Assembly (NCBI RefSeq): GCF_052076145.1 | Contig: NZ_CP197246.1 | Location: 1,612,001 to 1,676,000 of the forward strand | DNA from: Kitasatospora sp052076145 | Lineage (GTDB): Bacteria; Actinomycetota; Actinomycetes; Streptomycetales; Streptomycetaceae | Length of the DNA: 64,000 nucleotides | Reading direction: 5' to 3' | Shown: positions 38,107 to 46,268 of the stretch, piece by piece | Layout of the letters: each line of letters starts with the position of its first letter | Numbering within the stretch: position 1 is the first letter of the stretch | Made by a program: the position numbers and the translations under genes | The notes under the pieces: generated by a model | Told to the model about the DNA's origin: nothing | Databases searched by the model: none | What the model saw: the letters and a program-made list of their open reading frames with translations, nothing else

Positions 38107-39636
38107 ATGCCGCCGACATCCCGCGCCGTCGACCCGCAGTTCCTCGCGTACCCGCTGCAAGCGCTCGCCGACGCCGCCCTCGACCGGGCCAGGCAACTCG
38201 GCGCCGCGCACGCGGACTTCCGGCTGGAGCGCGTCCGCAGCGCCTCCTGGCGGCTGCGTGACGCCCGGGTGTCGGGCAGTTCGGACAACGTCCAGCTCGG
38301 CTTCGCCGTCCGGGTGCTGCTGGACGGCGCCTGGGGCTTCGCGGCCGGGGTCGACCTCGACCCCGGCTCCGCCGCCCGGGTCGCCGAGCAGGCCGTCGCC
38401 GTGGCCCGGCTCTCCGGCGGGATCAGCCGCGCCGCCGGGGCCCCGCCGGTGGAGCTGGCCGAGGAGCCCGTGCACCGGGACGCCACCTGGGTCTCCGCGT
38501 ACGAGACCAACCCCTTCGAGGTGCCCGACACCGAGAAGACGGCGCTGCTCGCCGAGTGGAGCAGCCGCCTGCTGGCCGCCGACGGGGTCTCCCACGTGCA
38601 GGCGGGCCTGCTGACGGTGCAGGAGAACAAGTTCTACGCCGACACCAGCGGCACCGTCACCACCCAGCAGCGCATCCGCCTGCACCCGCACCTGGAGGCC
38701 ACCTCCGTCGACGAGCGGACGGGTGCCTTCGACTCGATGCGCACCATCGCCCCGCCGGCCGGGCGCGGCTGGGAGTACCTGCTCGGTACGGGCTGGGACT
38801 GGAACGCCGAACTCGCCGAGCTGCCCGAGCTGCTGGCCGAGAAGATGAAGGCCCCGAGCGTCGAGGCCGGGCGCTACGACCTGGTGATCGACCCGTCCAA
38901 CCTCTGGCTGACCATCCACGAGTCGATCGGGCACGCCACCGAGCTCGACCGCGCGCTCGGCTACGAGGCCGCGTACGCGGGCACCTCCTTCGCCACCTTC
39001 GACCGGCTCGGCTCGCTGAAGTACGGCTCCGAGCTGATGCACGTCACCGGCGACCGCACCGCCGAGCACGGCCTCGCCAGCGTCGGCTACGACGACGAGG
39101 GCGTCGCCGCGCAGTCCTGGGACCTGATCAAGGACGGCACCCTCGTCGGCTACCAGCTCGACCGCGCGATGGCGAGCCAGCAGGGCCTGGGCCGCTCCAA
39201 CGGCTGCGCCTTCGCCGACTCCCCCGCGCACGTGCCCGTGCAGCGGATGGCCAACGTCTCGCTCCAGCCCGTCGCGGGCGGCCCCGACACCGAGGGCCTG
39301 TTCGAGGGTGTGGAGAAGGGCCTCTACATCGTCGGCGACCGCTCCTGGTCGATCGACATGCAGCGCTACAACTTCCAGTTCACCGGCCAGCGCGCGTTCG
39401 CCATCCGCGACGGCCGGCTCGCCGGGCAGGTCAAGGACTTCGCCTACCAGGCCACCACCACCGACTTCTGGGGCTCGATGAGCGCCGTCGGCGGCCCGCA
39501 GACGTACGTCCTGGGCGGTGCCTTCAACTGCGGCAAGGCCCAGCCGGGCCAGATCGCGGCCGTCAGCCACGGCTGCCCCTCCGCGCTCTTCCGCAACGTC
39601 AACGTGCTCAACACGCAGCAGGAGGCCGGTAACTGA
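38107..39636 (+). CDS. tldD: TldD metalloprotease subunit
   Basis: The 509-aa protein is the catalytic subunit of the TldD/TldE peptidase. The zinc motif HESIGH (271-276) matches the family HExxxH with the following ELDRALGYE. SNGCAFADSPAHVPVQRM and VSHGCPSALFRNVNVLNTQQ are conserved in TldD. TldD/TldE digests unfolded peptides and matures microcin B17 and the CcdA antitoxin in E. coli. The ATG at 38107 is preceded by AGGGAG; an upstream GTG is less likely. Its stop overlaps the tldE start by 1 base. Confidence 0.95.
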   Translation: MPPTSRAVDPQFLAYPLQALADAALDRARQLGAAHADFRLERVRSASWRLRDARVSGSSDNVQLGFAVRVLLDGAWGFAAGVDLDPGSAARVAEQAVAVARLSGGISRAAGAPPVELAEEPVHRDATWVSAYETNPFEVPDTEKTALLAEWSSRLLAADGVSHVQAGLLTVQENKFYADTSGTVTTQQRIRLHPHLEATSVDERTGAFDSMRTIAPPAGRGWEYLLGTGWDWNAELAELPELLAEKMKAPSVEAGRYDLVIDPSNLWLTIHESIGHATELDRALGYEAAYAGTSFATFDRLGSLKYGSELMHVTGDRTAEHGLASVGYDDEGVAAQSWDLIKDGTLVGYQLDRAMASQQGLGRSNGCAFADSPAHVPVQRMANVSLQPVAGGPDTEGLFEGVEKGLYIVGDRSWSIDMQRYNFQFTGQRAFAIRDGRLAGQVKDFAYQATTTDFWGSMSAVGGPQTYVLGGAFNCGKAQPGQIAAVSHGCPSALFRNVNVLNTQQEAGN

Positions 39637-41030
39637 TGAACGCGCACAAGCCTCACGAGCTCGTCGAGCGCGCCCTCGGACTCTCCGAGACCGACGGCTG
39701 CGTGGTCATCGCCTCCGAGACCTCGACGGCCAACCTCCGCTGGGCGGGCAACGCCCTCACCACCAACGGCGTCACCCGGGGCCGCAGCCTCACCGTGATC
39801 GCGGTCGTCGACGGGCCGGAAGGGGCGGCCTCCGGCGTCGTCTCGCGCGAGGCCGTCACCCTGGACGAGGTCGAGAGCCTCGTCCGGGCCGCCGAGGCAG
39901 CCGCCCGCGCGGCCGACCCCGCCGAGGACGCCCAACCGCTGCTCCCGGCCGGCCCCGGCACCGCCGACTTCACCGCCCCGCCCGCCGAGACCTCCATCGA
40001 GGTCTTCGCCGACTTCGCCCCCGCCCTCGGCGCCGCCTTCGCCCGCGCCCGCGAGGCCGGGCAGCTGCTCTACGGCTTCGCCAACCACGAGCTGACCAGC
40101 AGCTACCTGGGCACCTCGACCGGCCTGCGGCTGCGCCACGACCAGCCGACCGGCACCGTCGAGCTCAACGCCAAGACCGCCGACCTCAGCGCCTCCGCCT
40201 GGTCGGGCACGGCCACCCGGGACTTCAAGGACATCGACGTCGAGGCCCTGCACGCCGAGCTGACCCGCCGCCTCGCCTGGGGCCGCAACCGGATCGACCT
40301 GCCGGCCGGCCGGTACGAGACGCTGCTGCCCCCCTCCGCCGTCTCCGACTTCCTGGTCTACATGCTCTGGGAGGGCAGCGGCCGCAACGCCGCCGAGGGC
40401 CGTACGGTCTTCAGCGCGCCCGGCGGCACCCGGGTCGGCGAGAAGCTCAGCCCGCTGCCGCTGACGCTGCGCTCCGACCCGGCCGAGCCGGGCCTGGAGG
40501 CCGCGCCGTTCGTGATCGCGCACTCCTCCGGCGACGACGGCTCGGTCTTCGACAACGGCCTGCCGATCGGCCCGACGGACTGGATCCGCGACGGCGAGCT
40601 GACCAACCTCTTCACCACCCGGCACGCCGCCGACCTGACCGGCCTGGCCGTCGCCCCCATGGTCGACAACCTGGTGCTGGAGACGGCGGACCAGTCGACC
40701 GCACCGACGCTGGACGAGATGATCGCCCGCACCGAGCGCGGCCTGCTGCTCACCTGCCTCTGGTACATCCGCGAGGTCGACCCGGCCAGCCTGCTGCTCA
40801 CCGGCCTCACCCGGGACGGCGTCTACCTGATCGAGCACGGCGAGGTCGTCGGGCAGGTCAACAACTTCCGCTTCAACGAGTCCCCCGTCGACCTGCTCGG
40901 CCGGATCACCGAGGTCGGCCGCACCGAGCCCTGCCTGCCCCGCGAGTGGGGCGACTGGTTCACCCGGGCCGCGATGCCGCCGGTGCGGGTGCCGGACTTC
41001 AACATGAGCTCTGTCAGCCAGGCGTCGTAG
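39636..41030 (+). CDS. tldE: TldE (PmbA) protease partner subunit
   Basis: The 464-aa protein is the TldE/PmbA homolog, which lacks the zinc motif and forms a heterodimer with TldD. Motifs include LRWAGNALTTNGVTRGRSL, HELTSSYLGTSTGLRLRH, LVYMLWEGSGRNAAEG and VNNFRFNESPVDLLGRI. The TGATG overlap with tldD means translational coupling. Homologs in Streptomyces have the same length. Confidence 0.94.
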   Translation: MNAHKPHELVERALGLSETDGCVVIASETSTANLRWAGNALTTNGVTRGRSLTVIAVVDGPEGAASGVVSREAVTLDEVESLVRAAEAAARAADPAEDAQPLLPAGPGTADFTAPPAETSIEVFADFAPALGAAFARAREAGQLLYGFANHELTSSYLGTSTGLRLRHDQPTGTVELNAKTADLSASAWSGTATRDFKDIDVEALHAELTRRLAWGRNRIDLPAGRYETLLPPSAVSDFLVYMLWEGSGRNAAEGRTVFSAPGGTRVGEKLSPLPLTLRSDPAEPGLEAAPFVIAHSSGDDGSVFDNGLPIGPTDWIRDGELTNLFTTRHAADLTGLAVAPMVDNLVLETADQSTAPTLDEMIARTERGLLLTCLWYIREVDPASLLLTGLTRDGVYLIEHGEVVGQVNNFRFNESPVDLLGRITEVGRTEPCLPREWGDWFTRAAMPPVRVPDFNMSSVSQAS

Positions 41031-41043
41031 GGGGTTTCTGTTC

Positions 41044-41577
41044 ATGGACGAGAAGCAGACCGTCAAGGTCTCGAAGCGGCTCTCGAAGGTGCTGCGGCAC
41101 GACCCGGGGTCGGTCGGGATCACCCTGGACGAGGCCGGGTGGGTGCCGGTGGACGAGCTGCTCGCCGCGCTCCGGCTCGGCCGGGCGGAGCTGGACCACG
41201 TGGTGGCGACCAACAACAAGCGCCGCTTCGCCTACTCCGACGACGGTCTGCTGATCCGTGCCAGCCAGGGCCACACGGTGGAGATCGACCTCGGGCTGCC
41301 GCCCGCCGAGCCCCCCGCCGTGCTCTACCACGGCACCACCGGCCGCTCCCTGGACGCCATCCACCGGGAGGGCCTGCGCCCGATGTCCCGCCGGGACGTC
41401 CACCTCTCGGCGGACCAGGAGACCGCCGTCCGGGTCGGCTCCCGACACGGACGGCCGGTCGTCCTGGCGGTGGACGCCGCCGCGATGGCCGCCACCGGGC
41501 ACCTCTTCCGGGTCAGCGCCAACGGCGTCTGGCTCACGGACGGCGTCCCGCCGCAGTACCTCTCGTACGAGAAGTGA
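41044..41577 (+). CDS. kptA: RNA 2'-phosphotransferase (Tpt1/KptA)
   Basis: The 177-aa enzyme transfers an RNA 2'-phosphate to NAD, giving ADP-ribose 1'',2''-cyclic phosphate. Conserved motifs are KRLSKVLRHDP, GWVPVDELL, KRRFAYSDDG, IRASQGHTVEIDL (catalytic Arg and His), LYHGTT and HLSADQETA. Bacteria lack the fungal-type tRNA splicing, so its bacterial substrate is unknown. It starts 13 bp after tldE, so a tldD-tldE-kptA operon is likely. All core residues are present, so it should be active. Confidence 0.95.
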   Translation: MDEKQTVKVSKRLSKVLRHDPGSVGITLDEAGWVPVDELLAALRLGRAELDHVVATNNKRRFAYSDDGLLIRASQGHTVEIDLGLPPAEPPAVLYHGTTGRSLDAIHREGLRPMSRRDVHLSADQETAVRVGSRHGRPVVLAVDAAAMAATGHLFRVSANGVWLTDGVPPQYLSYEK

Positions 41578-41581
41578 GCCG

Positions 41582-41848
41582 CTAGGCCTTCTTGCGGGCG
41601 GCGTAGGCCGGGGTCGCCAGGACGATGAGCAGCACGGCGGCGCCGAGCTGGAAGGCATGGCGCCACCAGTCGAAGCCCCGGGTGTCGGCGACCCCGAAGG
41701 CGTGGGCGACGAGGTTGCCGATGATCGCGCCGGCCATGCCCAGCAGCATGGTCAGCCAGATCGGGATCGCCTGCTTACCGGGGATGACGAGGCGCGCTAT
41801 GCCACCGAGGATCAGGCCCTCGATCAGCGCCGAGATGATTGCCCACAT
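41582..41848 (-). CDS. GlsB/YeaQ/YmgE family stress-response membrane protein
   Basis: An 88-aa protein with three membrane helices (IISALIEGLILGGIARLVI, IWLTMLLGMAGAIIGNLVA, LGAAVLLIVLATPAY). It opens with MWAIISALIEGLILGGIARL, the signature of the small transglycosylase-associated/YeaQ family. Function is unresolved; members are induced by stress. The longer upstream frame is GC-rich noise. It is convergent with kptA, 4 bp apart. Confidence 0.87.
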   Translation of the reverse strand: MWAIISALIEGLILGGIARLVIPGKQAIPIWLTMLLGMAGAIIGNLVAHAFGVADTRGFDWWRHAFQLGAAVLLIVLATPAYAARKKA

Positions 41849-42065
41849 CGCAGCTCCCACGGGCCGCGGCCGCCGACCCTCGGCGGCGCTCCCGTTCTGG
41901 ATCACAGTGTTTGCCCCATCCGGCCCACTCGCACCCCGGGCCACACTCCGGGGCGCCACACCTCGCGGGGATTCCCGCCCCCGCCCTCCTCGACGGGCGT
42001 TGCCCGGCGTACCGTGAGCTGACCGGCGCCGCAACAGGTGTGGACACGGACGAGGGCGGTAGGCG

Positions 42066-42404
42066 ATGCGCAAGAACGGGGACGTCATCCGGATCACGGG
42101 GGCGCGCACCAGCCTCTCCGAGGACGTCCGGGGGCGGCAGCGGCGCTACGTGATCTCGATGCTGGCCCGGACGGTGTGCGTGCTGCTCGCCGTGGTGCTG
42201 TGGGACGTCCAGCGGTTCCTGGCCTTCGCCGCGCTGGCGGGCGCGGTGCTGCTGCCGTACTTCGCGGTGCTGATCGCCAACGCCGGGCGGGAGCGGGCGC
42301 CGGGGCTGCCGAGCACCTTCGCCGTCTCGCCGGAGACGCCGCTGATGCTGGGGCCGGGCGGTACAGGCGGCGCCGGTGGGCAGGGCACCCCGGCCGAGGA
42401 CTGA
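42066..42404 (+). CDS. DUF3099 family membrane protein
   Basis: A 112-aa protein with two membrane helices (MLARTVCVLLAVVLWDV and FLAFAALAGAVLLPYFAVLIA), preceded by ITGARTSLSEDVRGRQRRY, the DUF3099 signature. The C-terminus is Gly/Pro-rich. Both ends should be cytoplasmic. The family is restricted to Actinobacteria and of unknown function. Confidence 0.87.
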   Translation: MRKNGDVIRITGARTSLSEDVRGRQRRYVISMLARTVCVLLAVVLWDVQRFLAFAALAGAVLLPYFAVLIANAGRERAPGLPSTFAVSPETPLMLGPGGTGGAGGQGTPAED

Positions 42405-42461
42405 AGCGCGGCCGGTGCCGGAGCTGAGCGATCCTCAACTCGCCCGCCCGTTCTGTCCGAA

Positions 42462-42484
42462 TCTACCGGCATTTGACCGGTAGA
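42462..42484. repeat. Perfect 8-bp inverted repeat
   Basis: TCTACCGG, 7-nt loop, CCGGTAGA. It lies about 60 bp after DUF3099 and 230 bp before the next gene and could be a weak terminator or a protein-binding site. Confidence 0.5.
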
Positions 42485-42539
42485 AAGCTCAGAACAACCT
42501 CAGATTAATCATGAAAGACCTAGCCATCCGGGGGTCTTG

Positions 42540-42719
42540 GCGTGACATACTGCGTACGCGCTCCGCATCCCCCGTCGGAGCGACAGACCGACGCCGGGCG
42601 GCTCCCCCCGTGGCTGCCCGGCGTCGTCATGCCTTCTCCCGGGCGTCGTGCCGTCGACAGCGGGTGAAAGACTGGCGGTGCCCACCCACCCGCCCACTCA
42701 TTCCCCAGGACGGCCCGCC
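42540..42719 (+). promoter_or_regulatory. Structured leader upstream of a small Cys/His protein
   Basis: The 315 bp after DUF3099 has no gene. In its second half there are two consecutive hairpins: CGCTCCG/CGGAGCG (42559-42581) and an 11-bp stem CGACGCCGGGC/GCCCGGCGTCG (42589-42626). A GTGACATACT element just upstream (42542) could be a -10 region. It may be a cis-regulatory RNA or only a terminator. No known riboswitch class is recognised. Confidence 0.35.
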
Positions 42720-42953
42720 TTGAACAGCCTCTTCGGCCCCGCCGACGGCCCCGACGGCCCCCCGGTCTGCTCCGGCAAAGGGTGCCGGGAGCCCGCCGAG
42801 TGGGTGCTGGTGTGGAACAACCCCAAGCTGCACACGCCCGACCGGCGCAAGACCTGGCTGGCCTGCGACGAGCACCGCGAACACCTCTCGCAGTTCCTGA
42901 GCGTCCGGGGCTTCCTCAAAGAGGTCATAGCTCTGGCCGACTTCACCGAGTAG
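42720..42953 (+). CDS. Small conserved Cys/His protein
   Basis: A 77-aa protein beginning at TTG 42720 (MNSLFGPADGPDGPPVC), with no better start. Motifs are CSGKGCREPAEWVL, WNNPKLHTPDRRKTWLACDE and CDEHREHLSQFLSVRGFLK. Four Cys/His positions (CxxxxC and CDEHREH) suggest a metal-binding or structural site. In databases such sequences are sometimes labelled acetone carboxylase, which its size does not support. It is convergent with moaA. Confidence 0.75.
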   Translation: MNSLFGPADGPDGPPVCSGKGCREPAEWVLVWNNPKLHTPDRRKTWLACDEHREHLSQFLSVRGFLKEVIALADFTE

Positions 42954-42972
42954 GGCCCCGGGCCGTCCTGCC

Positions 42973-43962
42973 TCAGCCGCCGATGGCCGACATCGGGCGG
43001 TCGGGCTGGTGGAAGTCGGGGGCGTCGATGCCCGCGCCGGCCTTCTTGCCCCACATCGCGGTGCGCCACAGCTCGCCGATCTCGGCGTCGTCGGCGCCGG
43101 AGCGCAGGGCCGTCCGCAGGTCGGTCTCGCCGGTGGCGAAGAGGCAGTTGCGGATCTGGCCGTCGGCGGTGAGCCGGGTGCGGTCGCAGGCGCGGCAGAA
43201 CGGGCGGGTCACCGAGGCGATCACGCCTACGCTCGCCGGGCCGCCGTCGACCAGCCAGCGTTCGGCCGGGGCCGCGCCCCGGGTGCTGGACGGCTCCGGG
43301 GTGAGCGTGAAGCGGTCGGTGAGGCGCTCCAGGATCTCCTCGGCGGTGATCATCTGCGTGCGGTCCCAGCCGTGCTGGGCGTCGAGCGGCATCTGCTCGA
43401 TGAAGCGCAGCTCGTACCCGCGCTGGAGGCACCAGTCGAGGAGGTCGGCCGCCTCGTGCTCGTTGACCCCGCGCATCAGGACGGCGTTGAGCTTGACCGG
43501 CGTCATTCCGGCGGCCTCGGCCGCCGCCAGCCCGGCCAGTACGTCGTCGTGGCGGTGGCGGCGGGTGAGGGTGAAGAAGGTGTCCGGGTCGAGGGTGTCG
43601 AGGGAGACGTTGACCCGGTCCAGCCCGGCGTCGCGCAGCGCACCGGCGGTGCGGGCGAGGCCGACGCCGTTGGTGGTGAGCGAGAGCTCGGGCCGGGGCC
43701 GCAGCTCGGCGCAGGCGGCGACGATGCCGACCAGGCCGGGGCGCAGCATCGGCTCGCCGCCGGTGAAGCGGACCTCGCGCACGCCCAGGTCGCGGACGGC
43801 GAGCGAGACCAGCCGGACGATCTCCTCGTCCGTGAGCAGCTCGGGCTTGCCGAGCCACTGGAGGCCTTCCTCCGGCATGCAGTAGGTGCACCGGAGGTTG
43901 CACCGGTCGGTCAGGGAGACCCGGAGGTCGACTGCCTGGCGACCGTAGGTGTCGAGCAGCAC
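42973..43962 (-). CDS. moaA: GTP 3',8-cyclase (molybdopterin synthesis)
   Basis: The 329-aa radical-SAM enzyme converts GTP to the cyclic intermediate of molybdopterin. N-terminal [4Fe-4S] cysteines are C21, C25 and C28 (RCNLRCTYC), the C-terminal cluster uses C256, C259 and C273, and the protein ends in the required GG. GTG 43962 is chosen because AAAGGAGG lies 6 nt upstream. It lies 75 bp after the symporter gene with a strong hairpin between. No other moa genes are in the window, but the MOSC protein at 1.9 kb may be functionally related. Confidence 0.95.
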   Translation of the reverse strand: MLLDTYGRQAVDLRVSLTDRCNLRCTYCMPEEGLQWLGKPELLTDEEIVRLVSLAVRDLGVREVRFTGGEPMLRPGLVGIVAACAELRPRPELSLTTNGVGLARTAGALRDAGLDRVNVSLDTLDPDTFFTLTRRHRHDDVLAGLAAAEAAGMTPVKLNAVLMRGVNEHEAADLLDWCLQRGYELRFIEQMPLDAQHGWDRTQMITAEEILERLTDRFTLTPEPSSTRGAAPAERWLVDGGPASVGVIASVTRPFCRACDRTRLTADGQIRNCLFATGETDLRTALRSGADDAEIGELWRTAMWGKKAGAGIDAPDFHQPDRPMSAIGG

Positions 43963-43980
43963 GTGCGGCCTCCTTTCCGG

Positions 43981-44017
43981 AGCTGGCCCGGCCACGGCGG
44001 CTGGGGCCGGGCCAGCT
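43981..44017 (-). terminator. Perfect hairpin between symporter and moaA
   Basis: A 13-bp perfect stem AGCTGGCCCGGCC with an 11-nt loop begins 20 bp after the symporter stop and ends against the moaA ribosome-binding site. It probably ends the symporter transcript and may limit moaA read-through. Confidence 0.7.
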
Positions 44018-44037
44018 TATCCGGCAGGATGACCGGC

Positions 44038-45666
44038 CTAGTGGGCCCCCAGGCCCGTGAGCGATCGGACTTCAAGTTCAGCGTACTTCGCCGGGTCGGC
44101 GGTCTCGCGGGAGAGCAGGGTGCCGATCACACCGGCCAGGAAGCCGACCGGGATGGAGACCAGCCCGGGGTTCTCCAGCGGGAACCAGTGGAAGTCGCTG
44201 TGCGGGAAGAGCGAGGTCTTCGCGCCGGAGACGACCGGGGAGAAGATCACCAGGGTGACGGAGGTGATCAGGCCGGCGTAGACGGAGCTGACCGCTCCGG
44301 TGGTGTTGAAGCGCTTCCAGAACAGCGAGTAGAGCAGCGTCGGGAGGTTGGCCGAGGCGGCGACGGCGAAGGCCAGGGCGACCAGGGCGGCGGCGTTGAG
44401 CTTGTCGGCGAAGATGCTGAGCAGGATGGCGACGGCGCCGATCGCGACGGCGGCCAGCTTGGCGGCGCCGACCTCCTCCTTCTCGCTCGCCCGGCCGCGC
44501 CGGATGACGTTGGCGTAGAGGTCGTGGGCGAAGGAGGCCGAGGAGGCGAGCGTCAGCCCGGCGACCACGGCGAGGATGGTGGCGAAGGCGACGGCGGAGA
44601 TCACCGCGAGCAGGACGGCCCCGCCGGTGGAGCCCGCGCCACCGCCGAGGTGCTCGGCGAGCAGCGGGGCGGCGGTGTTGCCGGCCGCGTTGGACGCCTT
44701 GATCGCCTTGGGGCCGACCAGCGCGGCGGCGCCGAAGCCAAGCGCGAGGGTCATCAGGTAGAAGACGCCGATGATGCCGATGGCCCAGACCACCGACTTC
44801 CGGGCGACCTTCGCGGTGGGCACGGTGTAGAAGCGGACCAGGATGTGCGGCAGCCCGGCGGTGCCGAGCAGCAGGGCGAGCGCGAGGCTGATGAAGTCCA
44901 GCTTGGTCGTCCCGGTGACGCCGTACTTGAGGCCCGGCTCCAGGAAGGCGCTGCCCTTGCCGCTGGCGGCGGAGGCCGCGCCGAGCAGGCTGGAGAGGTT
45001 GAAGTGGTACTTGGCGAGCACCAGGACGGTCATCAGGGCGGCGCCGAGGATGAGCATCACGGCCTTGATGATCTGCACCCAGGTGGTGCCCTTCATGCCG
45101 CCGACGACGACGTAGACGACCATCAGCGCGCCGACGGCGAGGACGGTCCAGCGCTTGGCGCTGTCGCCGCTGACGCCGAGCAGCAGCGCGACGAGCGAGC
45201 CGGCGCCGACCATCTGGGCGAGCAGGTAGAAGATCGAGACGACGATGGTGGAGATGCCGGCGGCGGTGCGGACGGGCCGCTGCTTCATCCGGAAGGCCAG
45301 CACGTCGGCCATGGTGTAGCGGCCGGAGTTGCGCAGCGGCTCGGCGATCAGCAGCAGGGCGATCAGCCAGGCGACCAGGAAGCCGATCGAGTAGAGGAAG
45401 CCGTCGTAGCCGGCGAGCGCGATGACACCCGCGATGCCGAGGAAGGAGGCGGCGGACATGTAGTCGCCGGAGAGCGCCAGGCCGTTCTGCAGGCCGGTGA
45501 AGCCGCGGCCGCCGGCGTAGAAGTCGGCGGCGTCCTTGGTCTGGCGGCCGGCCCAGAGCGTGATGCCGAGGGTGGCGAGGACGAAGACGGCGAACAGCGA
45601 CATCGTCAGGCCGCGGTGGTCGGCGGCCGAGGACGCCAGCTGGACGTTGGGGGTGTGGATCGTCAT
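44038..45666 (-). CDS. Sodium:solute symporter, cation/acetate (ActP/MctC) type
   Basis: A 542-aa SSS-family transporter with about thirteen helices. Signatures are FYAGGRGFTGLQNGLALSGD, YMSAASFLGIAGVIALAGYD, GTTWVQIIKAVMLILGA, and LGTAGLPHILVRFYTVPTA. These transport acetate, pyruvate or other monocarboxylates with sodium or protons. The ATG 45666 overlaps the DUF485 stop as ATGA and has GGAGGCCGGCGA before it. The pairing with DUF485 supports the monocarboxylate assignment. Confidence 0.92.
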   Translation of the reverse strand: MTIHTPNVQLASSAADHRGLTMSLFAVFVLATLGITLWAGRQTKDAADFYAGGRGFTGLQNGLALSGDYMSAASFLGIAGVIALAGYDGFLYSIGFLVAWLIALLLIAEPLRNSGRYTMADVLAFRMKQRPVRTAAGISTIVVSIFYLLAQMVGAGSLVALLLGVSGDSAKRWTVLAVGALMVVYVVVGGMKGTTWVQIIKAVMLILGAALMTVLVLAKYHFNLSSLLGAASAASGKGSAFLEPGLKYGVTGTTKLDFISLALALLLGTAGLPHILVRFYTVPTAKVARKSVVWAIGIIGVFYLMTLALGFGAAALVGPKAIKASNAAGNTAAPLLAEHLGGGAGSTGGAVLLAVISAVAFATILAVVAGLTLASSASFAHDLYANVIRRGRASEKEEVGAAKLAAVAIGAVAILLSIFADKLNAAALVALAFAVAASANLPTLLYSLFWKRFNTTGAVSSVYAGLITSVTLVIFSPVVSGAKTSLFPHSDFHWFPLENPGLVSIPVGFLAGVIGTLLSRETADPAKYAELEVRSLTGLGAH

Positions 45667-46037
45667 TCGCCGGCCTCCCGGGGCGCTACGAGGGCGGTCG
45701 GGGCGTACTGCCCGCGGATGTCGGCGGCCGGCGGGTCGAGCCTGCGGGCGGCGAAGCGCGAGTACCAGGCGGCGATGGCGAAGGTGCTGGCGAACTGCAG
45801 CAGGCCGAGCACCAGGGCCACGTTGATGTGCCCGAAGAGCTTGGTGGCCATGAAGTCGGACGCGTAGCAGGAGAGCAGCACGTACAGCAGGTACCAGAGG
45901 ACGAAGCCTGCGGTGACGGGGAAGGCGAAGCCCCGGAAGGAGCTGCGCAGGGTGCGGAACTCCTGGCTCTGGTCGATGCGTTGGGTTTCCGGGGGGAGTT
46001 CTGGAGGCAGCGTCTCGGCGGTCGGCGGGGTGTCCAC
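45663..46037 (-). CDS. DUF485 membrane protein, symporter partner
   Basis: A 124-aa protein with two helices (AFPVTAGFVLWYLLYVLLS, INVALVLGLLQFASTFAIAAW) and the DUF485 motifs LRSSFRGFAFP and YASDFMATKLFGHIN. DUF485 genes (YjcH type) almost always precede actP-like symporters, as here with a 4-bp overlap. It may help assembly or regulation of the transporter. Confidence 0.92.
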   Translation of the reverse strand: MDTPPTAETLPPELPPETQRIDQSQEFRTLRSSFRGFAFPVTAGFVLWYLLYVLLSCYASDFMATKLFGHINVALVLGLLQFASTFAIAAWYSRFAARRLDPPAADIRGQYAPTALVAPREAGE

Positions 46038-46198
46038 TCGTGTCTCCTGACGTCTTCGGGGTACGTAGACAGGTGCCGGACGTGAGGGACGTCACAGGCA
46101 GAGGGTGCCGCTGCATGGTAGAGCGACGCGCGGGTTACAGAAAGCACCCGACCGGCGCAGTCGTGTGATCTGGCCGAAAACAGTTCGGAGAACGCCGG

Positions 46199-46231
46199 TG
46201 GGGCGGCACCCGCCTTGGGTACCGCCCCACT
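46199..46231 (-). terminator. Terminator after alcohol dehydrogenase
   Basis: GTGGGGCGG...CCGCCCCAC with inner ACCC/GGGT forms a 13-bp stem with one mismatch, 39 bp after the dehydrogenase stop on the minus strand. Confidence 0.75.
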
Positions 46232-46268
46232 TGATGAAACGTCACATCTGACAGTGCGTCAGAGATGG

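Noticed and set aside
42720..42953. Acetone carboxylase subunit
   Set aside because: The product is only 77 aa with no carboxylase feature.
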